Below are positions 9,635 to 21,226 of a stretch of DNA of 31,221 bases, one piece after another. The translations under genes were made by a program, and so were the position numbers. The DNA comes from Hofstenia miamia (taxonomy: Eukaryota > Xenacoelomorpha > Acoela), in contig SCFE01000103.1 in the NCBI GenBank assembly GCA_004352715.1, positions 796,902 to 828,122 on the forward strand. The letters are read 5' to 3'. Numbering within the stretch: position 1 is the stretch's first letter; each line of letters starts with the position of its first letter. The notes under the pieces are model-generated. The model saw only the letters and a list, made by a program, of their open reading frames with translations. It did not search any database and was not told the DNA's origin.

Positions 9635-11489
9635 GTAAGCCAAATTCATATGTCCTGCAATTATAGATTACTGGTAAATTTAATCTTGCATGAGAAGATT
9701 TATTATTACACTTCAATTTGTGATTACCTTATTATTTTAATCCACTATTTTTTGTCACGGTGAACTGACATATCAAATGTTGTACAGCTAATTGCGTTAT
9801 ATTAGTATACCTTTACAAAGTGACATATGATCAGTGGCGGATTTAAAAGGGGACTATGGGACTGCAGTCCCCCGTGAGGAAGCAAAATTGATGTTAATTT
9901 GTACAACGTTAGCATAAAAGTTGGAATATTCCAAATTACCGTCAAATTTTTACATTTCATTCTTAAATCAATTAAAAGATTTGCCAATTAATTGAAAAAT
10001 ATTTCTCAAATTTTTCAAATAACTTGTAAATTTTCTTAAAATTAAACAAACCTTCCTAAAATATTGCACTTATTTGTGAAACTTTCCAATTTTTTGTTAA
10101 ATGAGTTGACACATTTTTAAGAATATATCAAGTATATTTCCACATTATGCATTTCATCTAACATCCAGCAAACTTAGCTATTTAGTAAATCATAAAAGCA
10201 TTTGACAGAACTGCTTCCACAGTATAAATGAAGCTGTATACAGTAAGTACAAAGAATCAATACTCTTTCTTTATAGGTTTTAAGACACATTATTACTTTC
10301 CATCCGCAACTAATGAAGTCAATACAATTAGGATATTTCTCAAAATACTACCATCGTATACAATCAAACTGTTCAATGAAACTGACACTGTATGAATTAC
10401 AAAAGTTCAATTTAAAAATGTTAAGTACATTAATGACACAACATTTCAAATGTTCTGTACACTAAATGCTTTTGCTAGAGCCCCGTAGATTCATCAAAAT
10501 TCAATCCTGCTACACCTCAACAGAACTCAAGAATCATCCAACCACTATGGCGTAGGTTGCATTATCATCATTGTTGTGATTCATTGACATTTCTCGAGAA
10601 GTGTGTTAAGATCAGTATTCTGAATGATAAACTCAACAGGTTTTAAAAAACTATAAATTTTCTGTTTCAGATTCTGTAAACTTGTGGATCTACGAGAGGG
10701 TGCATTATGAAGGCCTTCCCCACTTGCTAATTTTTATTCAGCTATGTCACTTCTTTCAAATGATGACTAAAATCTTAGCATTTTTCTACCAAATTTTGAA
10801 ATCTATTTTACATTAATTGTTCAGTTTTTGTTGTACAAAATAATTATCCATTTCATATAAGACCTAGTAATATTAAGGATTCATCATCTCTCTCATTTTA
10901 GTGTTTTGTTTTACATGGCAAATGTGTTGATCATAAACCTACAAAAATGCAGCTTCATTCATACATGAAACTTTAATAATCAGCTAAGATCATTAAATTC
11001 TCAAATTACTGATTTGCTAAGAATCACGAGGTTCAAAGTTATTGGTATGATATCCTATTTCTAGACATATTTTTCTATACTCGAATGTTCTGAAATTGCA
11101 ATTGCTAAATGTTACAGAAAAAATGAATGCTAAAGATAGACCAACCACCAATGCAAACTAGAAATAACTCAGTAATATTAATAGTCTATGTTTTCATTTC
11201 CCCAAATTTCACAAAAACGACAAAGATGGTATAGTCAAAAGAGTCCTGAGGAAACTTTCCCATTACTTGTCCCTATGCCAGTCCACATGACTGGTGTCGG
11301 AATGGGAAAAAAAACAAAACATGAGACAGGATCAGTACGAAACTGCGACCATTTTTGATTAATATTCGATACTCTCTTATACTTGCTAAACTTGTCTTTA
11401 ATATCTCCATTCAGTGTTCATTTTGATTACACTATTGCATAATTTTGGCACATACAATTTTACTATTGGACAAGAAATATATAATATGA
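9635..11489. other. Intron of the Ly6-type gene, left part
   Basis: Non-coding AT-rich DNA. At 9832 a CAGTGGCGGATTTAAAAGGG sequence resembles one end of a hAT element, but no matching right end or 8-bp duplication was found. The rest, to about 11490, shows nothing recognisable. Confidence 0.55.
9832..9885 (+). mobile_element. Unpaired hAT-like terminus
   Basis: CAGTGGCGGAT followed by GGGGACTATGGG is the sort of end seen in many hAT elements (CAGTGGCG...). The left flank is CATATGAT. No partner terminus was located, so this is either half an element or chance similarity. Confidence 0.35.
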
Positions 11490-12032
11490 TAATGTNGTCA
11501 TAGGCTGGGCAGTTGTACGATCCGATGGCTCCAAATCCCCATTGATGTGAAAGCCAACAGCGGTGCCTAGTTATAAATGTTGGAAGATACTGTGCTTCCA
11601 TGAGTCAGTTAGTTATTTAAAGACCGCTGCATCTGCATCCATGGTGGGGAGTAGACTGACATTGCGAATGTCACACACGCGGTAGTGGAAATGACATATA
11701 AGTGATTTTGGTACAAGAAATTGTGGCCACCTTGGGCCAGATTTGAATTCTATCGACTTTGCTATATTTGCGATCTTGAATAACACTCTGTAGGACCTCA
11801 TACTGCAGTACTCTCAATCTTAAGGGCGCTCTGGTCAAGGTTTGCTCTAATTTGGATGCAGAAATCCTGTGCAGCAGTTACATTACTGCTGTAATCCGTG
11901 CAAAAGGTGGACATATTGGACTGCAGTGCTATCAACATCAATGATACATTTTGGTAACAGAAGTTTCTATTTCGCTCCTTTTCTTCGATAGATAAAAAAT
12001 TGAATGGGTAATTCTTTATTTCCCACCCTGTA
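11490..12032 (+). pseudogene. Tc1/mariner-superfamily transposase relic with right terminal repeat
   Basis: Plus-strand translation in shifting frames gives pieces of the catalytic half of an IS630/Tc1/mariner transposase. A 'WAVVRSDGSKSPLM' block lies near 11509-11550. FWYKKLWPPW (near 11707-11735) is followed, in another frame, by PDLNSIDFAIFAIL (near 11737-11780). The last is the family's 'PDLNP.D' motif, which holds the third catalytic acid. After about 11945 the coding trace ends. The sequence CCCACCCTGTATA (12022-12034) is the right end; read inward it is TACAGGGTGGG with a TA target. Several frameshifts and stops make it a pseudogene. The left end was not found. It sits inside the Ly6-type gene's intron. 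Confidence 0.72.
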
Positions 12033-12076
12033 TATATTAAAGACATTTTTCTGCAGAATTCAGCTCTTCCATTTGC

Positions 12077-12655
12077 AAGTGTTCGCACTATCGACTTTTA
12101 TCAGCAGATTTTAGTGGAAAATTTTTGTTCACATTGGCGGTTTTTTATCATCTGATTTTTCATCAGAAAAGGCAGAGTTGGAATAGCGTTCAGACTATCG
12201 ATTTTTTATTCTAAGATAAATTATCATCTGATAAAAAATCAATAGTAGGAACGATTTCACAACTCCAATTACATTTTCATTGACAATAAGCGAAATAACA
12301 ACATCTGCTCAATGATTGGTCTGTTTTGAAATGTAAAACAATGTTTTCATATTTCGAAGTTGAAAGATTTTAATTTGAATACTCGGCGTTTCACGATTCT
12401 GTTCCTTACTTCAAATAAGCAATTATTTTCAAGTAGCTATTCGACTAGTTTTAGTACCATTCCCAATATCGACTTTTATCAGCTGAAAAATTATCAGAAG
12501 ACAGTAATTTAGCTGTTTTGCCAAAAAATCGGATGAAGCGTTCAGACTATCGACTTTTATCAAATGATAAAAAAGAAGATCGAGTGTTCACACTATCGAC
12601 TTTTATCACCGATTTATTGGCAGATGATAAAAGTCGATAGTGGGCACACACCTTA
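12077..12655. repeat. Fold-back cluster of ACTATCGACTTTTATCA repeats (nested MITE-like)
   Basis: The outermost arms are perfect inverted 18-mers: CACTATCGACTTTTATCA at 12086-12103 and its complement at 12625-12642. Further copies of the core occur at about 12194-12210 and, inverted, 12231-12247, a closely spaced pair. Others lie at 12467-12481, 12543-12562 and 12589-12608. Most are preceded by a G(T/C)GTTC-type hexamer. This is what nested or tandemly inserted fold-back MITEs look like. A clear target-site duplication was not found. The sequence could form long hairpins in single strands. Confidence 0.75.
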
Positions 12656-13098
12656 ACGTGAATCGATGTTCAAATTTGAAGAGTTAGGAATAGATTGAGA
12701 TTATTAATATATTTGAATGCTACAAAGTGCATAAAATGTATATGATATGTAAAATGTATCCGAAATTTTCTCAAAATTGAAATCTGATCCGATTCCATCT
12801 CTGTTTCTAAAATTAATTCAAGCATCATACTAAGCTATATGTTCAAAATTTTGTAAGAAATCCACATGCTTAGTGAACAATTTAATTTAAAGTGTAATTT
12901 TTGTTTATGATTTTTCATTATCATAGCTATAGATTACATAAAAATTTATTAAATTAATTAACAAATTTTTATTATTAAAAAGTATCTATTTCGGTAACGG
13001 GGGTGTCAGTGAAACCTTAGGAAAGATTTTATTAAACTATTCGTGAAAATTATCTTCTTATCAAAATGCAAATCTATTAATTTCAAATAATCATTTAG
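12656..13098. other. Intron of the Ly6-type gene, right part
   Basis: AT-rich, with no coding motif. It ends in the acceptor AATAATCATTTAG at 13086-13098. Confidence 0.6.
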
Positions 13099-13397
13099 AG
13101 AAGGTAGAAGCTATGTGGCGCGGTTGCAGTAGTGATATGCAAGATTTCCTATATTCTGTGTCCGTTTCTGATCTATCTACAGGCTGTGTGCAGTTGATTG
13201 GGAAGAAGGATTCTGTTAAATTCCCTCCATTTTCTGTTCGTAAAGGTTCTAGTATTGAAACTGTCACTGATATGTGCGCGTGTTATCATGTTTGTGGAGT
13301 GGATCAATGCAATCAAATTAATTCTGCCACTTCATCTTTCTCATCATTTTATGTTTTAGTTTTATTACTTTTCATTAGTCATCAATTTTTCAAATAA
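13099..13397 (+). CDS. Ly6/uPAR-type three-finger protein, last coding exon with GPI-type tail
   Basis: After an acceptor AG at 13097-13098 the exon starts with two bases that complete the codon opened by the single base at 9634. Reading on gives KVEAMWRGCSSDMQ, a spacer, STGCVQL, and then the closing cluster MCACYHVCGVDQCNQ. A final CxxDxCN is the signature end of an LU domain. After it come small polar residues (SATSSFSS), then a hydrophobic run FYVLVLLLFISHQFF and the stop at 13395-13397. Small residues followed by a C-terminal hydrophobic tail suggest GPI attachment, the usual fate of this family. An AATAAA overlaps the stop (13392-13397). The methionine at 13113 is internal, not a start. 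Nothing in the window tells its ligand. It could be a pseudogene only if exon 1 is lost. Confidence 0.78.
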
Positions 13398-14458
13398 ATT
13401 TTTATAGTTTTGTAATTAAATGCACTGATCTAAATCAAATTGATGTATTATATGAATATTGCCTGTATCAAGATGAGAAACTGGTCGGGTCGGATCGTGA
13501 GTCATTTATATTCGTCGGGTGGAAGAACACTAACAGATTTAAGGAAAATATTTTTGTATTTTTTAGTGATTTTGTCTTGTTTTTATTGATAGTTTTGTTA
13601 AAAAATTGTAGGCATTATACCATCAGTTTTTCTTTAATCGGGTCGGGTTGTTTGTCAGTGCTAGACCGGTCGAGTTGCGTGGTGTGTCACTTTTATGCCG
13701 CCATAGCAGGGTGGCGGGTCAAAAATGTGTACCTTGATTGTATTTCATTTAATTGTTTTATTCGGTTAACCAGCAGAATCTGAAAGTCTTGATGTTTGTA
13801 TTTTTATAATTGAAAAGTTTTCTTGTCTAGTTTCAAAAATGATATATAATCAGTAGAAAAAAAAGAATAAAAATATATATGCAGATATTGTTTGAAAAAT
13901 AAACAATTTGGAAAGCGTCAAGAAAAGAAATACAAAACAAACAAAATTATTTAAAACAAAGAATATTTGCAAATAATGATTAACTTGGGTTATGGCGATG
14001 TTAGTTTTTATTAATAGAGTATTCAGGATTGTAAAATTTATAACCTCGCCCTTTTTGTCGCTAATATTATTTGTAAAAGTATTTTTTAATATCAATCTAA
14101 ACGTTTTTTTAATCTATTTATCATTATTTACATCTTATCCTAATTGATTAATTTTGCAGGAAGAAAATAATTGTTGTATTGTATGGGAAAATATTGCCAA
14201 TTAATTTTATTTTTATTAAAGCTAATTGTATTTCCTAAGCTTTAATGCACTTTTCCTTGAAAAAAATATATAAATTGTAGCTAAACAAGTAAACGCTCTT
14301 CCTCTGTTTATTAAGCTAAAAGTTTAAACATAAAGTGTCATTGAGGCCAGTTGAGAGGCTGTATAAAAATTTCACTTTTATGAAGTTTTAATCAACAATA
14401 ATTACCGTAACGTCTAAGACAAAGGTGTTGAAAACTAAATAAAGTTTACTATCATAAA
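13398..14458. other. Downstream flank of the Ly6-type gene
   Basis: Holds the probable 3' end of the gene. GC-richer patches with GGTCGGGTCGG (near 13483) and ATCGGGTCGGGTTG (near 13639) and a CAGGGTGGCGGG (near 13708) resemble hAT subterminal sequence. No paired ends were found. From 13760 to 14458 it is plain AT-rich DNA. Confidence 0.45.
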
Positions 14459-15458
14459 NNNNNNNNNNNNNNNNNNNNNNNNNNNNNNNNNNNNNNNNNN
14501 NNNNNNNNNNNNNNNNNNNNNNNNNNNNNNNNNNNNNNNNNNNNNNNNNNNNNNNNNNNNNNNNNNNNNNNNNNNNNNNNNNNNNNNNNNNNNNNNNNNN
14601 NNNNNNNNNNNNNNNNNNNNNNNNNNNNNNNNNNNNNNNNNNNNNNNNNNNNNNNNNNNNNNNNNNNNNNNNNNNNNNNNNNNNNNNNNNNNNNNNNNNN
14701 NNNNNNNNNNNNNNNNNNNNNNNNNNNNNNNNNNNNNNNNNNNNNNNNNNNNNNNNNNNNNNNNNNNNNNNNNNNNNNNNNNNNNNNNNNNNNNNNNNNN
14801 NNNNNNNNNNNNNNNNNNNNNNNNNNNNNNNNNNNNNNNNNNNNNNNNNNNNNNNNNNNNNNNNNNNNNNNNNNNNNNNNNNNNNNNNNNNNNNNNNNNN
14901 NNNNNNNNNNNNNNNNNNNNNNNNNNNNNNNNNNNNNNNNNNNNNNNNNNNNNNNNNNNNNNNNNNNNNNNNNNNNNNNNNNNNNNNNNNNNNNNNNNNN
15001 NNNNNNNNNNNNNNNNNNNNNNNNNNNNNNNNNNNNNNNNNNNNNNNNNNNNNNNNNNNNNNNNNNNNNNNNNNNNNNNNNNNNNNNNNNNNNNNNNNNN
15101 NNNNNNNNNNNNNNNNNNNNNNNNNNNNNNNNNNNNNNNNNNNNNNNNNNNNNNNNNNNNNNNNNNNNNNNNNNNNNNNNNNNNNNNNNNNNNNNNNNNN
15201 NNNNNNNNNNNNNNNNNNNNNNNNNNNNNNNNNNNNNNNNNNNNNNNNNNNNNNNNNNNNNNNNNNNNNNNNNNNNNNNNNNNNNNNNNNNNNNNNNNNN
15301 NNNNNNNNNNNNNNNNNNNNNNNNNNNNNNNNNNNNNNNNNNNNNNNNNNNNNNNNNNNNNNNNNNNNNNNNNNNNNNNNNNNNNNNNNNNNNNNNNNNN
15401 NNNNNNNNNNNNNNNNNNNNNNNNNNNNNNNNNNNNNNNNNNNNNNNNNNNNNNNNNN
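14459..15458. other. Assembly gap (exactly 1000 N)
   Basis: The round length suggests a placeholder of unknown true size. It is followed directly by a (TA)n tract. Frames running through it mean nothing. Confidence 1.
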
Positions 15459-15482
15459 TATATATATATATATATATATATG
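15459..15482. repeat. (TA)n microsatellite at gap edge
   Basis: Twelve TA units touching the N run. It is probably the reason the assembly stopped here. Confidence 0.95.
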
Positions 15483-16181
15483 TATGTAGGAAAGTAGTAG
15501 TAAAAATAAATCAATTGCTCTGTATTTCATTTTGTGGTAGAGACCTTACAATGAATTTCTTAAATTTACCTTTACTAGTAATATCAAATATACAAGGAGT
15601 CTTCATTCAATGTACAAATCTGTAATAGTCTTTTATGCAGTTGATATAATTCCCCATGTTGCTTGGGTACCAATATCCAAAGTTCAATAAATTTTCCACT
15701 TGGTGTAAGATTATTTGACTAAGAAATTCACAGTTCATAACAACACATCCCCAAAACATTGTGTTCTTTTGTGTTGATAAATTTAGTGAATTGATAAATT
15801 GAAGCATTTTTTGCTTGTGATATTGTCTTCTGTAAACCTGATATGATTAAAGTTATGCTCATACCAGTTAAAAGCCTTTTTTATATTAGATGGGAGAGAG
15901 TTAAACACTGCCTTTGAGTAAGAATGTAAAGTTTTTCATTGATTAAAATCAACAATTCCTTGATGTAGTATACACAATTGTAGGCATTTCCACACACTTC
16001 AAATAATACATGCTGACTTTTCATGACTTCAAACAATGAAAAATGGGTAAACTGCACAGTTAGAAAGTTTATGAGTGAATGAATCTAATTCGTTTTATAA
16101 TACTACTCAATAAACACTTTCTGTAGTTGTGAATTAGTAAACAAAATTTCTTTGCAGAAAGTCTAGCATCAACAAGGCTAA
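15483..16181. other. AT-rich flank left of the LTR element
   Basis: No coding motif was seen. The last bases before the left LTR are CAAGGCTAA, but no matching duplication was found to the right of the right LTR. Confidence 0.5.
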
Positions 16182-17032
16182 TGTAGAGTAACTCGGGGCC
16201 TTTAATTATTTCTAGTTATTTTCAGGCACTCTCTAATTAATTTGGTGCTATTTTTAATGATTTTATTAATTTGTGATCTTTTTGAACTTAAGATTCAAAT
16301 TAAGTAATTGTCCCCTTGAACTTAGTGTTACATGTAATTGCACAGTTAATTTGCAAGGGAAATGACTTTAACTTTTGTAAATCAGTAAATATTTACTAAT
16401 TTCTGTAATAAATAGGGAACACAACTGTAATCAAACGTCAAATAAATTTCATTCTTGCTGGATAATGTTTTCTCTTTTATTTTTCTATCATTAACTAACC
16501 TTTTTAGATTTGGTATGAATTTTATAAGAATGAAGTAGTAAGATCCAGTGATAATGTGGGAGGAACTCTGCTGTGCCTGGGTCAATAACTTGCTCCATGA
16601 CAGATGTGAGCCTATATTGTGGTCACTTTAGGGCTGTGTGTAGGCATAAGGCAATAAAAGAACTGCAACCTATTGATCATACCTGCACAAATTATCACAC
16701 AAATCAAATATACTATGCTGTTGGTGAACATGAATATGTGGTAACTACACATTATTTTATATTTATATTACATGAGCTGAGAAGATAAACACTGAGATAA
16801 ATTATTTGTATTGAGCTAGAAATTAAAACTTGAGACACACAATTAGCACATTGAATTGTAAAGATGGATTCTAAAGACTTGGCTTCAGCAAGATGTGATG
16901 TGAATTGGTTGCTACTTTATACTGTCTTGGAATTACTTTTTTCTATAATGAAATTGGCGAATTACCAATCTTCATTTGTTTTGTTGGAGCATGGGATGCT
17001 CTCAGCAATGGTAATCTTCTGCAACCTTTGTA
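16182..17032 (+). repeat. Left long terminal repeat (diverged)
   Basis: It starts TGTAGAGTAACTCGGGG and aligns over its whole length with 22290-23191 in direct orientation. Shared blocks include TGTAGAGTAA, TTTGCAAGGGAAAT, TGTAATAAATA, AAATATACTATGC, CATGAGCT, TTGAGCTAGAAATTA, CTTGAGACACACAATTAGCA and GCAACCTTTG. The repeats differ by many substitutions and indels, so the insertion is old or the two repeats come from different events. The right boundary, about 17032, is only where similarity fades. I could not identify a TG...CA end or a primer-binding site with confidence. Confidence 0.72.
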
Positions 17033-18413
17033 CCACTTGAGCTGCTAAATATTGGAAATGGGAAGTTAAAAGGGTTTGACACATTCTGTGAAGCAGATGA
17101 TTAACTTTAATCTGTTAAATCAATTGTGCTGGAGAAGGTATCGTCTGAAGACCCATGAAGGAAAAATGTTCACATATGCACTCAATCAGTGTGGAAACAT
17201 CAAATTGTATTGTGCTCTCATGTTATGATAAGCACTATCTTGTTAATAGCATAGAAACACTACCATATGGACATAAAGGTAATTAAATGCACATGTGTGT
17301 TTATAGTGTTAAAAGTTTTGTTTAGATATCAAAAAAATTCATTCCAACCCTATGCTGATTGATGTCTCTTCAAGTGTGAAACACCCTCAGCTAGGTATAT
17401 GGAAATTTTGTAGCATCTTCTACCAGGCTTTGATATTCAACTTCTCCATTATGCTACTATAGTATGGTATACTAGTGGGTAGAGATGTACTAATCTTAAA
17501 CTGCTTAGCTTCTACATTATTAAACTCCAATAACTGTAATTAATGGATAATATAACAAACACTATTTAGGTGACAAAGCCTTGCAGCATCCTTGCCAGCT
17601 GTTGGTGGTTGGGCATCCACATGAAGCTGATCTTTAACTCAAGTAACAACCACTCTTCTGCATTTCCAGTGAATGAGTTCCACTTCTCAGCTCAGTGACT
17701 TCACTTATGTGTGCCCTATCATAGCTTGGTGCTTACTCAAGACTTGACACAACTTGTCTTAGTTTCAATTTGTAAAGTGTACTATATACTTGCAACCTCA
17801 ATTGTTACTAGCTGCTTAATTAATTATGTAATTGGCCATTATTAAAATATATTGGCTTTAATGAAATAAGATAAATAAATAGCCACTTCCTAACCTACAT
17901 GTAATAATGAATATGTACAAGGTCACATTATTGGTCACATTATAGTCATTAATTTGGATCTAATTAACATAAATGTAAAAGCCTACATTTGGCTTACTAG
18001 TCTTATATCAAATTCATTATTGTTAGTACATGTAAGAAAGGATTAATAGTTAGATAAACAGAAATAAAAACTCCTAATCATATCCCTAATATAAGTGCAG
18101 GTTCATGACTTGGAACAAGGAACCTAGAATCATTCCATTATGGGATCCTCACCACTACTGAAAACCAACCATTTAGCTGAACATTGTAGTTAATAATCAA
18201 AATGTAATCAAAACTAAAAATAAGAATTCCAAAGAATTTTCTTCAACAATGATTTTTGCTCTATTTATAGTAAATTTCAAAGAGTACCTGTCAATTTCAA
18301 ATTTCAAATGTACATGTGCTAAGATGACTTAAAATAATGGAAGCAAATTGGCCCCTTATTTTTGCCAAATTAGTAGAATCAACAAATACTAATTATAATC
18401 TTTTTCACTGATA
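17033..18413. other. Interior of the LTR element, left part; no coding domain recognised
   Basis: By position this should hold gag and early pol of the plus-strand element. I see only short broken frames, none with a convincing gag, protease or reverse-transcriptase motif. The coding part seems deleted or decayed beyond recognition. Confidence 0.45.
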
Positions 18414-18784
18414 GTTCTTAGCAGGGTTTTTGAGTCAAGTTTGAGTTACTTGGGCGGAGTTCAAGTTTTTACATTTCAAATTCAAGTTTGAGTAATTTTT
18501 TAAATGAAATGCCAAGTTCAATTGAATTTGTTTCTAATTTCAAGTTTTTTAGGGTAAAAAACATTTATTTTACAATAATTATAAGCTAAAAAAAAGTTTT
18601 ACTGATTGGTAAGAAAATTGATACTTAAAGAAATTATTTTTTACACTATTTTTGAGTGGATTTTCAAACAAGTTCAATTTCAAGTTTTGATGATTTCTCT
18701 TCTGAGTTTTTCTGATCAAGTTTTGTGAGCTTATTTGAGTTAGAGTTCTTAACATTCTGAGTACTTGAAAACTCTGGTTCTTAG
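18414..18784. mobile_element. 355-bp non-autonomous hAT element (MITE) with perfect 8-bp target-site duplication
   Basis: The element is 18422-18776. Its left end is CAGGGTTTTTGAGTCAAG. Its right end, read inward on the minus strand, is CAGAGTTTTCAAGTACTC. On both sides lies GTTCTTAG (18414-18421 and 18777-18784), an exact 8-bp duplication. A CAGRG start and an 8-bp duplication are hAT hallmarks. Inside are repeated TCAAGTTT/AAACTTGA motifs in both orientations, typical subterminal binding-site-like repeats. It has no coding capacity, so it would have depended on a transposase made elsewhere. Confidence 0.9.
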
Positions 18785-18924
18785 CTGCATAATACAAAAT
18801 GAATCTAAGATGATAGTTAATTTTTATGATTTATTTTTTAATCATATTTAATTTCAATGTTAGTTCTTTACTGACTATTTTCATTAGCAGCTTAGTTTGT
18901 TTTGGATGCTGCTACACATCTTCC

Positions 18925-21200
18925 TCAGCTTGCACTATTTTTAGCACTGACTGCTCTCCATGTACTGATGCATCTGCTTTCCATATTATTGAATCTGCCC
19001 ATTGATTGTCCCAGTTTGTTTTCTTGAACTCCTACTGTCATCTTGAGAACTGCCTCTCTCTCTGTTGTTACTATATTGGTGTATTTCAGAAGTTTCACCT
19101 CTTTAATTTTCTCTGAAATGGGTGTAATCTCCCTTAGTTCATTCATTTTCCTTGAGAATATGTCATAGTATTTTTGATATAAGTGAGTTCCTTTTATTCC
19201 AATCATGAGAGTCATCTGATCTGGCTTGTATGCACTTACTATCACTGTTTCCAGATAGAAGAAAAGAAGACTTTCCTTAGGCTTTGCTTATTCACCAAGT
19301 CTTTATAGAAAAAGCTGATATTCTCTTTTACCCCTTCTTCTGTTATTTCATTTGGGTCACTTTTATTAATTCACATCATCATAATTATTTCTTCATTGGT
19401 TCTTTGAAGATTGAGAGTTCACTCAGGCATATTCTGGTTTTGTTTGCAATTTCCACTATCAATATTTTTCCCATGGGACTTTTGTTTACAATAATTCTGC
19501 TAATAACCTTTTCTACTATTTGCATTGGCTTTTGTGTTTTGTCTGGCGATTCCATTTTTTCTACATGACCTTTTAACTGCCAGTTCTATGTTTGCATGTT
19601 GAGGGGGGATAATGTGATTTTAAATCTTTTTGCTTTCAAGAGTTTGTGTCTCATCTGTTGTGATATATGCAGTTGTTTGACTTCTTTATCTACCATTGTA
19701 AAAATTGCCAGTAGCCATGCTGTTGTCCTGTTGTGTATTTCCAGCACATTCTTTTCTTCAAATATTAGGCATCTGAAATCTTTTTTAGTGTTCAACTCAT
19801 ATGAGTGATTCACTTCCACTAGAGCTACTCCTATTGTTTTGTGAAATTTTCATGATGGTGTCTCCATTTTTATCAATGGCCATTCTTCTTCTGTTTTCTT
19901 TTGTAATTTCATATTCTCCCAGATTTTTTCAATTTGTTTGAAATGCTCCTGATGCTCAGTTAAACTGCACTTGATAAAGAGTGTATTGGTTTTCTTCATG
20001 CCTTCATCCTCGATTGTGATCTCAACTATTTTTACTTGCTCATATAGGTTTATCACTATGCATGGGTTTACCATGATCCTAAAAACTTGCACCCAGTAGT
20101 TGAGCTGTAATTTGAAATGGATTAATTCTGATATTGTTGTCTGTTGGTTCCTTTTTCCAAAAGAATACATTCTGTTCTTGCATGCAGGGGTTAAACAGGT
20201 GCCTGGGGATTTCTTCCAATGTTGATTTTATGATAATTATGACATGTATCTTCTGGACTTTCACCATTCTTAGTGTCTGACTCAACTGTTTTTTGAGATT
20301 TTTGTTATACTGTTTTTCCTTCAGTATGTGTGTAATTATCAGATTGTGCTTATCAATGTTAACCTCTGGGATTTCTGCTATCTGATCAATGTACACCATA
20401 ATGCTCTGTGCTGTTTAAAGAGTAAAGTCTTCATTTAAAATTATGTGCACCATGCTGTGCAGGTAAGCTCTTTCAAGCATCTCATTCATGTCTCTTGGAT
20501 AACTAATTATCATGTTCACCATGGGTCTGTTGTTAGCATCAAGTACTAGTGGTAAATTTCTCCCAGTTGTGGGTTCTGTAGTGATAATGTAAGCCTTGAA
20601 TTGCTTTTATATCATCATGGTTCTTCCCCCACTTACACCTTCTCCTGGAATTCCATCTGTCACACTGCCCTTAAATCAGCATTGTGGACTTCTGGGAGAA
20701 AAGTTGTGCTGCTTTTCACCAGTTTTTTGCATGCCCTGGAATTGGCATTGCAAATCCCTGGTTGGAGAGGCTTGATGTCCATTGGTCTCCCTGCCCTCAA
20801 ATCAACATTGGATACTACTTGGACACATTTTCACTCTACATTGTCTATTAGTCAGTTTGTTGTTCTCATCCCTTCCACTTTCAAATTGATGTCTGGTTTT
20901 GAGAACTTCTTCTCACTCTCCTTTTCTTGTTCATTGTTGAGAGTTCCTCTGGTCTCTGATTGCATCACACTCTCTTCCTCAATGGTTAGTGCATCATTTT
21001 CCTCTAGTTGCCTAAATTCGGTTATAAGTTTAAATCCCATATTTCAGGGTTATAAATATGTTTATCTCATGCTGCCCTTTGAGGCAATATTCTCACTCCT
21101 AAATTTTTGTTTCCAATATCCACTGCAAATTCTTCATCAAAATTCTCCTTGAGTAGGCTATCTAAATCATTCATATTGTATACTATTTCATTGCTGTTAA
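18925..21200 (-). pseudogene. Ty3/gypsy-type element, open segments downstream of integrase (possible env-like ORF)
   Basis: On the minus strand, after the integrase end at 21227, a series of open segments in changing frames runs to 18925: about 21040-20852, 20590-20414, 20399-20079, 20170-19850, 19819-19586 and 19245-18925. They are rich in charged and helical stretches. The position after integrase is that of env in errantivirus-like elements, but I see no furin site, fusion peptide or clear membrane anchor, so 'env-like' is from position only. The last segment (19245-18925) contains MTLMIGIKGTHLYQKYYDIF and is clearly related to the plus-strand segment at 21940-22168. Multiple frameshifts and stops show it is defunct. 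No LTR that clearly matches this copy follows at its 3' side. Confidence 0.5.
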
Positions 21201-21226
21201 CTTGGATTATTTCAAATTCAGCATTC

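Noticed and set aside
14388-15530. Long minus-strand open frames over 14459-15458
   Set aside because: They consist of N and a TA repeat, with no sequence evidence.
20601-21152. 183-residue plus-strand frame
   Set aside because: Antisense to the minus-strand gypsy segments, without motifs of its own; serine/phenylalanine-rich as antisense frames often are.
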